The notes: generated by a model from the letters alone, not told the origin. 64,000 nucleotides of DNA from Asanoa ishikariensis (GCF_900107455.1 NZ_FNQB01000002.1:496001-560000), one strand, 5' to 3'; counted from the stretch's first letter, positions 17,048 to 25,593 are shown. A program made the numbers and translations.

Positions 17048-17452
17048 ATGCGACTTCCTAGTTTCCTTGCGCCGCGAACAGTCGTCAGCGCTCACTGCGA
17101 TCTGCCTTGTGGCGTCTACGACCCGGCGCAGGCCCGGATCGAGGCCGAGTCGATCAAGGCGATCATGGAGAAGTACCAGGCCAACGAGGACCCGGTCTAC
17201 CGCACGCGCGCCTTGATCATCAAGGAGCAGCGGTCGGAGCTCGTCAAGCACCACCTGTGGGTGCTCTGGACCGACTACTTCAAGCCGCCGCACTTCGAGA
17301 AGTACCCCCAGCTCCACCAGCTCTTCAACGAGGCGACCAAGCTCGCCGGTGGAGCTGGCACCAAGGAGTCGGTCGACCCCGCCACCGGCGACAAGCTGTT
17401 GGCGAAGATCGAGGAGATCTCCAAGATCTTCTGGGAGACCAAGAAGGCCTGA
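17048..17452 (+). CDS. sodN: Nickel-containing superoxide dismutase
   Basis: The 134-residue precursor has a short propeptide (MRLPSFLAPRTVVSA) followed by the nickel hook HCDLPCGVYDP. After cleavage before His16 the metal is bound by the new N-terminal His and the two cysteines of the hook (Cys2 and Cys6 in mature numbering). The rest is the four-helix bundle that forms a hexamer. It converts superoxide to peroxide and oxygen in the cytoplasm. The size matches Streptomyces SodN. The protease gene required for maturation is divergent next door. Confidence 0.97.
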   Translation: MRLPSFLAPRTVVSAHCDLPCGVYDPAQARIEAESIKAIMEKYQANEDPVYRTRALIIKEQRSELVKHHLWVLWTDYFKPPHFEKYPQLHQLFNEATKLAGGAGTKESVDPATGDKLLAKIEEISKIFWETKKA

Positions 17453-17539
17453 AGTTCGATGCCCCGGCCGGCGCCCCACGCGGGGTGCCGGCCGGCGTCG
17501 TCCGCACGACTCGCCGCGAGCCGGTAGAGTCCGCAACCG

Positions 17540-17947
17540 GTGAACCAGATGACGATGCAGCCAGATGCCCTCGACGACGACGTCGTGCTCCTCAGCGTGC
17601 CGGCCGACGGCGGATACCTTGGCGTGCTCCGCACGGCCACGGCCACCCTCGCCGCCCGGTTGCAGTTCGCCCTCGACGAGATCGAGGACCTACGGATCGC
17701 CGTCGACGAGGCCTGCGCGATGCTCCTGGTCGTCGCGACCCCGGGAGCCGAGTTGGAGTGCCGGTTCGCGGTGACCGACGACGCCCTGCTGGTCGAGGTG
17801 ACGGTGCCGACGGCGCGCGGTGCGCGACTGCCGGCGGAGAGCTCGTTCGCGTGGAAGGTGCTGACAGCACTGACCAGCTCGGCAACCGCGGAGGCGGTTG
17901 ACGGCCGCGCCACCATCCGCCTGATCACCCAACGCACCGGGCGATAA
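17540..17947 (+). CDS. RsbW-like anti-sigma factor ATPase (HATPase_c_2)
   Basis: The 135-residue protein resembles the GHKL ATPase domain of anti-sigma factors of the SigB/SigF type: DEIEDLRIAVDEACAMLLV (about 45-63) is the N-box helix. It would bind a sigma factor and phosphorylate an anti-anti-sigma antagonist. In related genomes such genes often precede sigF, but no sigma gene follows here; a repeat element and a broken gene lie downstream. TAGAGT (17525-17530) lies 9 nt before the GTG, so the message may be leaderless. Confidence 0.78.
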   Translation: MNQMTMQPDALDDDVVLLSVPADGGYLGVLRTATATLAARLQFALDEIEDLRIAVDEACAMLLVVATPGAELECRFAVTDDALLVEVTVPTARGARLPAESSFAWKVLTALTSSATAEAVDGRATIRLITQRTGR

Positions 17948-17965
17948 AGGCCGAGGGCCTTCTGG

Positions 17966-18036
17966 CCCGGGTCCGCCGGGGGCGCGACCGTCGCTCCCGC
18001 CGCGGACCGCTCGCTGCGCTTCGCCGCCAGGTCCGC
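17966..18036 (-). repeat. Copy 2 of the ~71-bp intergenic repeat, inverted
   Basis: This is the reverse-complement match of 15207-15278, at 66 of 71 positions. It begins 19 bp after the anti-sigma-like gene stop. Together the two copies flank the malic enzyme, sodX, sodN and anti-sigma block as inverted repeats about 2.7 kb apart. Confidence 0.85.
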
Positions 18037-18105
18037 CCGGGGTTTCCTTTCTGCGGTGCGCTGTCTGTTGCACAGCATGTGCTGTTGCCTGCGGGTGGTT
18101 GATAC

Positions 18106-18502
18106 CTAGCGCTGCTTCGTCGGGAAGTAGCTGGCGAAGTGTTTCAGCGAGTCGGCCAGGTCGGCGCCCGAAGTGTGCGATCGGCGACGAAGGCGGCTAT
18201 GTCGGCGCGGGTCCACCAGAGCCGGTAGAGGGCCAGGGCGGCGGGGGAGACCGGGCTCCCAGCGGCGGCGGTGTAGCGCGCCAGGAGTTCGTGGTCGGAC
18301 CCCGTCAGCGGGTCAGAGGTGAGCATCCACAGGTCGAGAGCTCGATCGTGACGAACCAGCGCCGTCCGTCGGCGATCGCCGACCAGTGGTAACTGCCCGC
18401 GCCCAGCGATAGGTAGGCGACCGTGCTGACGTCGAGGCCCCAGCCCTAGCTCAACCCCTCGACCAGCTTTGACCCAGTCAGCCCCGCCGGCCAGTCACGC
18501 AC
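18106..18502 (-). pseudogene. Decayed aminoglycoside/choline-type phosphotransferase gene
   Basis: Reading the minus strand from GTG 18502, the translation VRDWPAGLTGSKLVEGLS is interrupted by a TAG. It then continues as GWGLDVSTVAYLSLGAG and DGRRWFVTIEL. It jumps in another frame to DLWMLTSDPLTGSDHELL, through YRLWWTRADIAAFVA, then shifts frame again to end LADSLKHFASYFPTKQR. These blocks are the N- and C-terminal ends of APH-type phosphotransferases, with the ATP and catalytic core missing. About 400 bp remain of a gene normally near 900 bp. It has at least one stop, two frame changes and a large internal deletion, and cannot be functional. Confidence 0.75.
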
Positions 18503-18578
18503 GAGTCAAATTATGGCTCAATCTCGGTTGGCGAGAAACCGGACTATTGGGAGTGTTCAAATCGGACAAATGCTGGTT

Positions 18579-18606
18579 TTGAGTAAAGCGTGCGATCGCA
18601 TATAAG
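18579..18606 (+). promoter_or_regulatory. Promoter of the beta-helix protein gene
   Basis: TTGAGT (18579-18584), 16 nt, TATAAG (18601-18606) is the best housekeeping-type promoter in the window, in a locally AT-rich stretch. It would give a leader of about 140 nt before ATG 18752, enough for RNA regulation, but no known riboswitch fold was recognised. Confidence 0.55.
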
Positions 18607-18751
18607 AGTTCCCACAGCGGCTCTTAAGGATCACTAAAGGATAGATCCACAGCGGATTTTCTGTCCGACTGCGCGTTCTTGTGAGGCCGGTAAAGTCTGC
18701 TCCGTTCCGCGGTGGCATCCACGGAAAGCTCTGCAAAGGAGTCAGATCTCG

Positions 18752-20140
18752 ATGTTTTCGGCAGCGCGCAAAGGCACCCGACGAGCACCGCACACCACCG
18801 GAAGGCGATTCGGCTTTCGGCGGCCAGGGCGGGCTCTGGTGGTGGCGCTGACCACGCTCGCTCTCGGCGCCGCGGGTGTCGGGGTGGCGGTCGCGAAGTC
18901 CGGCTCGGTCACGGTGACCAAGGCAGGCACGGTGATCGATGGGCAGACGATCAACGGATACGTGTACGTAAAGGCTGACAACGTCACCATCCGGAATACC
19001 ACCATTCGCTACGGTGGTTATCACTCGCTCCGTGTGTACGAAGGCTTCAACGGCACGCGCATTGAAGACACGAAGATCTTCTGTGAATCGAGCAAGACGA
19101 ACGGGATCGTATTCGGCAACTACACCGCCACGCGGGTCACGTTGACGGGTTGCCGCAACGGGTTCATGTTCTCCGACGCCGCGCCCGCGACGATCGTCGA
19201 CTCCACCTGGAACGGGCAGAAGGTCAACGTCGAGGCGGGGGAGGCGCTCCCGAGCGCGCCGATCAACCCCGCGCCGACCGCGACGCCGACGCCGACCGCG
19301 GTGCCCACGCCGACCGCCACACCCACCGTCAAGCCGTCCCCGAAGCCGACCAAGCCGGCCGACCCGCCGCCGGCCGCGGGCGGTGGCCAGGGCCCGGGCA
19401 TTCCGAGCTCGTTCCCCGGCCCGGACAACACCGGTGTGCCGGACGGCACCACGCTCAAGGCCTCGGGTGGGCTCAACCTCGCCAAGGCCGGCCAGGTCGT
19501 CAGCGGCCTCGACATCAAGGGTTGCGTGACGGTCACCGCCAAGAACGTGACGATCCGCAACTCGAAGATCAGCTGCGGCAGCAACTACTCGATCAAGGTG
19601 AGTGACGCCAGCGCCAACCTGCTCGTCGAGAACGTGACCATCGACGGCCAGGGCAAGAACTCGGCGACGGTGTGCTGCGGCGGCTACACGCTCAAGAAGG
19701 TGGAGATCTTCAACACCATCGACGGGCCGCGGCTGAGCGACAACAGCCAGGTCATCGACTCCTGGATCCACCACCTGACCCGCGCGTCGGGTTCGCACAA
19801 CGACGCGATGCAGACCACGGCCGGCAAGAACATCGTGGTCCGGCACAACACCATCGAGGCGTACAACCCGAACACGAAGGATCCGTTCAACGCCTGCCTG
19901 ATGATCGGTTCGACCACCGGCCCGAGCGTCACCAACCTGGTGTTCGAGCAGAACTTCTGCAACGGCGGCAACTACTCGATCGGTGTGCGGGAAGACCTCA
20001 ACGGGTCGGGCATCGTGTTCCGCGACAACCTGTTCGGCCGCGACTTCCGCTACGGCGTGATCGCGCGGCCCACCCAGACCGGCATCAGTTGGCAGAACAG
20101 CACCAACCTGTTCGCCGACAACCGCAAGCCGGTCAAGTAA
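18752..20140 (+). CDS. Secreted or membrane-anchored protein with two parallel beta-helix domains
   Basis: The 462-residue protein has a basic N-terminus and one hydrophobic segment (ALVVALTTLALGAAGVGVAVA, about 29-49), acting as signal or anchor. A first right-handed beta-helix repeat domain spans about 50-160 (VTIRNTTIRY, TRIEDTKIF, TRVTLTGC). A Pro/Thr-rich linker of about 45 residues follows, then a second, longer beta-helix from about 225 to the end (VTIRNSKISC, LLVENVTIDG, VIDSWIHHL). Such domains bind or cleave polysaccharides. Ladder Asn and hydrophobic residues are clear, but no catalytic triad can be assigned. Ribosome site AAAGGAG precedes the ATG. Confidence 0.82.
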   Translation: MFSAARKGTRRAPHTTGRRFGFRRPGRALVVALTTLALGAAGVGVAVAKSGSVTVTKAGTVIDGQTINGYVYVKADNVTIRNTTIRYGGYHSLRVYEGFNGTRIEDTKIFCESSKTNGIVFGNYTATRVTLTGCRNGFMFSDAAPATIVDSTWNGQKVNVEAGEALPSAPINPAPTATPTPTAVPTPTATPTVKPSPKPTKPADPPPAAGGGQGPGIPSSFPGPDNTGVPDGTTLKASGGLNLAKAGQVVSGLDIKGCVTVTAKNVTIRNSKISCGSNYSIKVSDASANLLVENVTIDGQGKNSATVCCGGYTLKKVEIFNTIDGPRLSDNSQVIDSWIHHLTRASGSHNDAMQTTAGKNIVVRHNTIEAYNPNTKDPFNACLMIGSTTGPSVTNLVFEQNFCNGGNYSIGVREDLNGSGIVFRDNLFGRDFRYGVIARPTQTGISWQNSTNLFADNRKPVK

Positions 20141-20148
20141 CCGCTGCG

Positions 20149-20177
20149 ACGGCGGGGTCCACTTCGGACCCCGCCGT
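20149..20177. terminator. Bidirectional terminator after the beta-helix gene
   Basis: ACGGCGGGGTCC (20149-20160) pairs perfectly with GGACCCCGCCGT (20166-20177) around a 5-nt loop. The convergent lipoprotein gene ends at the base of the stem. Confidence 0.82.
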
Positions 20178-21107
20178 TCACAGGTGGTCGTCCAGCGTCG
20201 CGACGTCGTCGCGGGTGGCTGCCCGGTCGATCCGCGGCTTGGCCGCCGGGTCGCCGTAGAGGGCGAAGCGCAGGAACTCCGTCGTCGTGTCGGCCAGCAC
20301 CTCGAACGACGCGCCGCCGTCGCGCAGCAGGGTCGCGCCGTGGTCACCCTTGGGAAAGGTCAACAGCGCCTTCGGCCACGGTACGGCGTCGTAGGCGGCC
20401 TTACCTGACGCGTACGACACGGTCTCGTCCCGCTCGCCGTGCACGAACAGCATCGGTGCCGCCGCGCCGCGGAAACCGGTGCCGGTGCCCAGCGAGCTGC
20501 CGGACAGCACGATCCCGGCGTCCAGCCGTGCGTCGCGGGCCAGCGTGAAGAGCCCGACCGTGGTGATGCCGCCCGCGGAGTGCCCGGCCGCCGCCACCCG
20601 ATCCGTGGCCAGCCGATGAAACAACCCGTCACCGCGCCGGCCGTCGAGGGCGAGCACCTTCCCGATCACGTACGAGGCGTCGGCCGGCTGGTTGACCACG
20701 TCGAACACGTCGTAGTCCGCCGCACCGCCACTGGTGTGGGGATAGGCCGGCGCCGCCACCACGAAGCCGGCCGCGGCCCACTGCCGCAACAACGGCGCGT
20801 AGTCCGCCGGCCGCCCACCCAGCCCATGACTGAACAGCACCACCGGGAACCGCCCGGCACCCGACGGGTAGAAGACGGTGGTCGTCAACCTCCGCCCACC
20901 CCGCGACAGCGCGAGCTCCCGCTCCTCGACCGAGAACGACCGCGCCGGAGCCGTCCCCCGCACCGGCGGGGGCGCGGACGTCACACTGGGCGATGCGGCC
21001 ACCGGCGTGCGAAATGCCGGCGTCGACGGCGGCGCGACCACGCCGCACCCCGCCAACAACGCCCCGCCCAGCGCGACCATGGCGACCCGAGGGATCGCCG
21101 GCTTCAT
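20178..21107 (-). CDS. Lipoprotein alpha/beta hydrolase (PAF-acetylhydrolase/dienelactone-hydrolase-like)
   Basis: The 309-residue protein begins with a signal peptide ending in the lipobox LLAGC, so it is probably lipid-anchored outside the membrane. The hydrolase core has FPVVLFSHGLGG (oxyanion loop), AAGHSAGGITT (Ser nucleophile elbow, about residue 170), GERDE (acid) and KGDHG (His). It would cleave an ester or similar bond of an unknown substrate. Its ATG overlaps the stop of the upstream paralogue (ATGA at 21104-21107), so the two are co-translated. They are tandem duplicates with similar order of motifs. Confidence 0.85.
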   Translation of the reverse strand: MKPAIPRVAMVALGGALLAGCGVVAPPSTPAFRTPVAASPSVTSAPPPVRGTAPARSFSVEERELALSRGGRRLTTTVFYPSGAGRFPVVLFSHGLGGRPADYAPLLRQWAAAGFVVAAPAYPHTSGGAADYDVFDVVNQPADASYVIGKVLALDGRRGDGLFHRLATDRVAAAGHSAGGITTVGLFTLARDARLDAGIVLSGSSLGTGTGFRGAAAPMLFVHGERDETVSYASGKAAYDAVPWPKALLTFPKGDHGATLLRDGGASFEVLADTTTEFLRFALYGDPAAKPRIDRAATRDDVATLDDHL

Positions 21108-22024
21108 CCGCAGAGCTGCTTGTCGGGGCCGAAGGTGGTGCGCAACGGTCCGGGGGAGCATCTGGCGTGCTTGTCGCCGTCGAGGCGCCAGCGCAGGAAG
21201 TCCGTGGTCGACGTCATGACCTCATTGAACCCGCGCTGGCCCGGACTCAGGTAGGAACCGTGGTTGAGGCCATGCAGCGTCAGGAAGCCCTTGTCCCACG
21301 GGACGCGGGCGTAGACGGCACGGCCGGTGGCGTACGGGACCGTCGGGTCGGCGTCGCCGTGGATGAAGAGCATGGTGGCCGGCGGGCCGCCGAACTCGAA
21401 CCGGGGGCGGGCGCCGGCGATCACGATCGCGCCCTTCAGCCGGGCGGAGTGGCCACGCTGCAACATCGCGGCCGCCGTGTACGCGCCGCCCGAGTGGCCG
21501 GCCGCGACCACGTCGGCGGTGTCGAGGTGGCCGGCGAACGGGTCGCCGGGCGTGGAGTCGAGGCGGCTCACCCCGAGCACCACCGCCCACGCGTCAGCGG
21601 GCTGGTTGACCAGGTCGTCGCGGGTGTAGCCGGGCGCGCCCTTCTTCGTGTGCGGGTAGGCCGGCGCGATCACGACGAACCCGGCGGCGGCCCATCGGGT
21701 GGTGAGCTGCACGTGGTCTTCCGGGCGGCTCTGCAGGCCGTGGCTGAAGACGACCAGTGGGAACCGGCCCGCCGCGACCCGGGCGTCCCGGCTGGCCGTG
21801 CCCGGGCCGGTGTGGCCGGCGTCCGGGCCGGCGGGATACCAGACCATGGTCGGCAGTGGGCGGTCGGCGCCTCGAGAGAACGCCACGACGCGCACGCCGA
21901 CCGGGTAGGCGCCGGTCGTGTTGACGGCCGCGCCGCCAGGGGAGCTCGCCACCGGGACGAATGCGGATATTGCGAATATGAGCAGCAAAGCGAGCAGTGC
22001 GAGTACCGACCGCCTTCCCCCCAT
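21104..22024 (-). CDS. Exported alpha/beta hydrolase, paralogue of the next gene
   Basis: The 306-residue protein has an N-terminal hydrophobic segment (VLALLALLLIFAISAFVPV), without a lipobox. The hydrolase core has FPLVVFSHGLQSRP, AAGHSGGAYT (Ser nucleophile), GDADPTVPYATG (acid) and LNHGSYL (His). APAYPHT and NQPADA blocks are shared with the downstream lipoprotein hydrolase. ATG 22024 is chosen because TACCGT (22031-22036 on the minus strand) lies 6 nt upstream, giving a leaderless transcript for the pair. The function is likely extracytoplasmic ester hydrolysis. Confidence 0.83.
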   Translation of the reverse strand: MGGRRSVLALLALLLIFAISAFVPVASSPGGAAVNTTGAYPVGVRVVAFSRGADRPLPTMVWYPAGPDAGHTGPGTASRDARVAAGRFPLVVFSHGLQSRPEDHVQLTTRWAAAGFVVIAPAYPHTKKGAPGYTRDDLVNQPADAWAVVLGVSRLDSTPGDPFAGHLDTADVVAAGHSGGAYTAAAMLQRGHSARLKGAIVIAGARPRFEFGGPPATMLFIHGDADPTVPYATGRAVYARVPWDKGFLTLHGLNHGSYLSPGQRGFNEVMTSTTDFLRWRLDGDKHARCSPGPLRTTFGPDKQLCG

Positions 22025-22110
22025 GACCACACGGTAAGTGCTAGGAACCGGACAGACGTCAGCCTTTTCGGTGTTTGGGGTGGTCGAAGCGGTTCGCTAA
22101 GGTCGTTCGC

Positions 22111-22293
22111 ATGTCTGACGACTACCGGGATCCGAGCGGCAACACGGAGGCGTTCCGCGCCTTCCAGGCCCGCGAGGAAGCCGCTGCCCCCAGCACCCCA
22201 GCCCCCGCCGCCGCCAACCGCACGCCGCTGATCATCGGCGGTGCCGTCCTGGCCGCCGTGGTGATCATCGTGTTGGTCTTCGCGCTGACCTAG
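22111..22293 (+). CDS. Small single-TM membrane protein
   Basis: The 60-residue protein has a polar N-terminal half (SGNTEAFRAFQAREEAAAPS) and a C-terminal TM helix, TPLIIGGAVLAAVVIIVLVFAL, giving a tail-anchored or single-pass protein. The ATG has TAAGGT 7 nt upstream and no ribosome site, so it is probably leaderless. Its TAG overlaps the TAG of ackA on the other strand within CTAG. I do not know a function for it. Confidence 0.7.
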   Translation: MSDDYRDPSGNTEAFRAFQAREEAAAPSTPAPAAANRTPLIIGGAVLAAVVIIVLVFALT

Positions 22294-23516
22294 GCCGCTA
22301 CTACCCCGAGCGTCTGGGTGGCGATCTCCCACTCCTCATCGGTCGGCACCACACACACCGCCACCGGAGCATCCGGTGGCGAGATCACGCGTGCCCCGCG
22401 TTCGGGTGCCTCGTTGCGGGCCGGGTCCACCACGATGCCGAGCCGATCCAGGCCCGCCAGCGCCGCCGCGCGTACGGCCGGCGCGTTCTCACCCACGCCC
22501 GCGGTGAACGTGATCGCGTCCAGGCGGCCCAGGTCGGCGTAGTAGGCGCCGACGTACGAGCGGATCCGTCGGCAGTAGACCTCGAACGCCAGCGCCGCCG
22601 CGCGGTCGCCGGTCGCGCGCTTGGCCAGCAGGACGCGCATGTCGTTGACGCCGGCCAGGCCGACCAGCCCACTGCGCCGGTTGAGCAGCTCGTCGATCTC
22701 GCTGAGCGGCATCCCAGCGACCCGGTGCAGATGGAAGATGATCGCCGGGTCCAGGTCGCCACTGCGGGTGCCCATGACCAGCCCCTCCAGCGGCGAGAGC
22801 CCCATGGACGTGCCGACGCTGCGCCCACCCTCAACCGCGCAGGCGCTCGCGCCGTTGCCGAGGTGCAGGGTGATCGTATTGACCTCCTCGACCGGCCGGC
22901 CGAGTAGCGCCGCCGTGCGCCGCGAGACGATCGCGTGCGAGGTGCCGTGGAAGCCGTAGCGGTGGATGCCGTACCGCTCGGCCGTCTCGGCGTCGATCGC
23001 GTACGTGCTCGCCGCGGGGGAGAGCGTCCGGTGGAAGGCGGTGTCGAAGACGGCCACCTGGGGCACGCCCGGCAGCAGCGACCGGGCGACCTGGATGCCC
23101 GCCAGGTTGGCCGGGTTGTGCAGCGGTGCCAACGGGACCAGGTCGGCGATCGCGGCGAGCACCGCGTCGTCGACCAGCGCCGGCGCGGTGAAGGTCAGTC
23201 CACCGTGTACGACCCGGTGGCCGACCGCGGTCAGGCCGTCGAGCGAGATCTCCGCCATGGCCGCGGCCAGCGCCTCGGCGTGGTTCTGGGGCGCGCCGGG
23301 CTCGCTCTCGCCGATCCGCTCGACGACGCCGCTCGCGACCACAACCGGCTCCACCTCCGCGGCGGCCGGGGCTTCGTCGTCGCGTGCCGGGTCGCTGTCG
23401 GCCGCGCCGCGCGCGACCACCCCGCCGGCCGCGTTCCACCCGTGGCCGGCGGGCACGTCGAAGAGGCGATATTTCAGCGACGACGAGCCGCAGTTGAGGA
23501 CCAGGACGCGGCTCAT
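22290..23516 (-). CDS. ackA: Acetate kinase
   Basis: The 408-residue enzyme interconverts acetyl phosphate plus ADP with acetate plus ATP, working with the Pta encoded directly upstream. VLVLNCGSSSLKYRLFD at the start is the ASKHA phosphate loop. GHRVVHGG and VAVFDTAFH carry substrate residues, and TLHLGNGASACAVEGGRSVGTSMGL is the adenosine-binding region. The length is typical. Its ATG overlaps the pta stop (ATGA at 23513-23516), so the pair is translated as a unit. Confidence 0.96.
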   Translation of the reverse strand: MSRVLVLNCGSSSLKYRLFDVPAGHGWNAAGGVVARGAADSDPARDDEAPAAAEVEPVVVASGVVERIGESEPGAPQNHAEALAAAMAEISLDGLTAVGHRVVHGGLTFTAPALVDDAVLAAIADLVPLAPLHNPANLAGIQVARSLLPGVPQVAVFDTAFHRTLSPAASTYAIDAETAERYGIHRYGFHGTSHAIVSRRTAALLGRPVEEVNTITLHLGNGASACAVEGGRSVGTSMGLSPLEGLVMGTRSGDLDPAIIFHLHRVAGMPLSEIDELLNRRSGLVGLAGVNDMRVLLAKRATGDRAAALAFEVYCRRIRSYVGAYYADLGRLDAITFTAGVGENAPAVRAAALAGLDRLGIVVDPARNEAPERGARVISPPDAPVAVCVVPTDEEWEIATQTLGVVAA

Positions 23517-25555
23517 CGGGCCGCCGCCTGGATGGCGGTGATGGCGACCGTGTTGACGATGTCCTTGACCGTCGCGCCGCGGGACAGGTCGTTGACCGGT
23601 CGGCGCAGGCCCTGCATGACCGGGCCGACCGCGACCGCGCCGGCCGAGCGCTGCACGGCCTTGTAGGTGTTGTTGCCCGTGTTGAGGTCCGGGAAGATGA
23701 AGACCGTCGCCCGGCCGGCGACCAGGCTGCCCGGCAGCTTCGCGGCGGCCACCTCGGCGTCGATCGCCGCGTCGTACTGGATCGGCCCCTCCACCGGCAG
23801 GTCCGGCCGGCGTTCGCGGACCAGGGCGGTCGCCTGGGCCACCTTGTCGACGTCGGCGCCCGCGCCGGAGGTCCCGGTGGAATACGACAGCATCGCGACC
23901 CGCGGCTCGATGCCGAACGCGGCGGCGGTGTCCGCGCTGGACAGGGCGATGTCGGCGAGCTGGGCGGCGTCCGGGTCGGGGTTGACCGCGCAGTCGCCGT
24001 AGACCAGCACCCGGTCGGCCAGCAGCATGAAGAAGACGCTCGACGCGACCGACACCCCGGGCACCGTCTTGATCACCTCGAAGGCCGGCCGGATCGTCGC
24101 CGCCGTCGTGTGGGTCGCGCCGGAGACCATGCCGTCGGCCTGGCCGGCCAGCACCATCAGCGTGCCGAAGTAGTTGGGGTCGGCGACCACGTCGTGCGCC
24201 AGGTCGAGGGTGACGCCCTTGTGCGAGCGCAGGCCCGCGTACGTGACCGCGAAGTCGTCCCGCCACGCGCTGGTGGCCGGGTCGACCACGGTGGCGCCGG
24301 AGATGTCGACGCCGATCTCGCGTACCCGGCGGGCGATCTCGTCCTCGGCACCCAGCAGGGTGAGGTCGGCGACGCCCCGGCGCAGCAGGATCTCCGCCGC
24401 CCGCAGGATCCGCTCCTCGGTGCCCTCGGGCAGCACGAGCCGGCGCCGGGCCGAGCGGGCGCGGTCGATCAGGTCGTACTCGAACATCAGCGGGGTGACC
24501 CGCGAGGACCGGGCCACCTGCAACCGGTCGGCCAGGGTGGCGGTGTCGACATGCGACTCGAAGGCGCCCAGGGCGGCCTCCACCTTGCGCGGGCTGGTCG
24601 CGCTGGGCCGGCCCTCGATCCGGGACGCCGCGGCGACGGTGTGGTAGCTGTCGGAGTCGACCGAGAGCACCGCGAGCCCGCTGTCGAGCCGGTCGATCAG
24701 CCGCATGACCCGCTCGTCGGGGCGCTCGCCGAGAGTGAGCATCAGCCCGGCCACCGCGACCAGCCCGCTGGCGTGCGCGCTGGACGCGGCGACCAGCAGG
24801 TCGGCCCGGTCGCCTGGGGTGATCACCAGGCAGCCGTCGGTCAGGTGGTCGAGGAACGCGGGCACGTGCGCGCCGCCGACGACCAGGTCGAGCACGTCAC
24901 GGTCGAGGGCGCCGGCGTCGCCGGTCAGGACGGTCGCGCCCAGCGCCGTCGCGACCTCGCCCACCGTCGGGGCGGAGACCGTGGGGATCTCGGGGATGAC
25001 GTACGCGGGGACCGGCAGGGCCGGCGGTACGAGGCCGTCCGGCGCCCGGTTCGCGATCACCGTGAGCACGGTGGCGCCCAGGTCGGTCAGGCTGTGGTAC
25101 GCGGCGCTCATCGCCGAGGCCGGGTCGTCGGTCTGCCCGTCGACCACGGCGACGGCCACGCTGCCGAACTCGGTGGCCAGCCGGGCGTTGAAGCCGAGCT
25201 GGCGGGGGTCGTCGTTGTCCTCGAGGTCGCTGCCGATCACCACCATGGCCGGGACCTGTCGCTCGACCGCCCGGTACCGCTCGACGATCTGGGAGATCAG
25301 CTCTTCCCGGCGCCCGGCGGCGACCATGGCGGTCGCCTCGGCGTACGTGGCGCCGTGCAGGTCGGCGGCCGGCAAGGAGATCGCATAGCGGCGTCTGAGC
25401 AGGTCGAGGATCGGGTCCTGCCCCGGCACCGTCACCAGCGGCCGGAACGCGCCGATCCGCCCGACCTGCCGCGAGAGCAGCTCGGCCAGGCCGAGCGCCA
25501 CCGTCGACTTGCCGCCACCTTCACCGAAACTCGCGATATAGACACTGCGCCCCAC
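23513..25555 (-). CDS. pta: Phosphate acetyltransferase, long form with DRTGG domain
   Basis: The 680-residue enzyme makes acetyl phosphate from acetyl-CoA. It has three parts: an N-terminal P-loop domain related to dethiobiotin synthetase (FGEGGGKSTVALGLAELL), a central DRTGG regulatory domain (about 220-330), and the C-terminal PTA_PTB catalytic domain from about 365 (RLVLPEGTEERILRAAEILLRRG; DGMVSGATHTTAATIRPAF). This long form is usual for actinobacteria and enterobacteria. GTG 25555 is preferred to the TTG just before it. The start region is buried in a 23-bp hairpin. Confidence 0.95.
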   Translation of the reverse strand: MGRSVYIASFGEGGGKSTVALGLAELLSRQVGRIGAFRPLVTVPGQDPILDLLRRRYAISLPAADLHGATYAEATAMVAAGRREELISQIVERYRAVERQVPAMVVIGSDLEDNDDPRQLGFNARLATEFGSVAVAVVDGQTDDPASAMSAAYHSLTDLGATVLTVIANRAPDGLVPPALPVPAYVIPEIPTVSAPTVGEVATALGATVLTGDAGALDRDVLDLVVGGAHVPAFLDHLTDGCLVITPGDRADLLVAASSAHASGLVAVAGLMLTLGERPDERVMRLIDRLDSGLAVLSVDSDSYHTVAAASRIEGRPSATSPRKVEAALGAFESHVDTATLADRLQVARSSRVTPLMFEYDLIDRARSARRRLVLPEGTEERILRAAEILLRRGVADLTLLGAEDEIARRVREIGVDISGATVVDPATSAWRDDFAVTYAGLRSHKGVTLDLAHDVVADPNYFGTLMVLAGQADGMVSGATHTTAATIRPAFEVIKTVPGVSVASSVFFMLLADRVLVYGDCAVNPDPDAAQLADIALSSADTAAAFGIEPRVAMLSYSTGTSGAGADVDKVAQATALVRERRPDLPVEGPIQYDAAIDAEVAAAKLPGSLVAGRATVFIFPDLNTGNNTYKAVQRSAGAVAVGPVMQGLRRPVNDLSRGATVKDIVNTVAITAIQAAAR

Positions 25556-25593
25556 CAAACCAACCTACCCAGGTTGGTTGGTGGGGCGCAGTG
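25543..25593 (-). promoter_or_regulatory. 23-bp hairpin covering the pta translation start
   Basis: Bases 25543-25566 pair with 25571-25593 in 23 base pairs, interrupted by a single bulged A at 25559, around a 4-nt loop. The structure contains the pta GTG start, its first codons and the AGG at 25571-25573 that is the only nearby ribosome-site candidate. It lies 14 bp after the stop of the upstream gene. Without a U-tract it looks less like a simple terminator than a structure controlling pta translation or processing between operon segments. Confidence 0.7.

Noticed and set aside
18099-18392. 97-codon plus-strand frame in the region after the anti-sigma-like gene
   Set aside because: It is the shadow of the decayed phosphotransferase, whose conserved blocks are all on the minus strand.
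18503-18751. A known riboswitch (for example ydaO/c-di-AMP type) in the leader of the beta-helix gene
   Set aside because: I could not match the conserved core of any riboswitch; only a promoter is supported.
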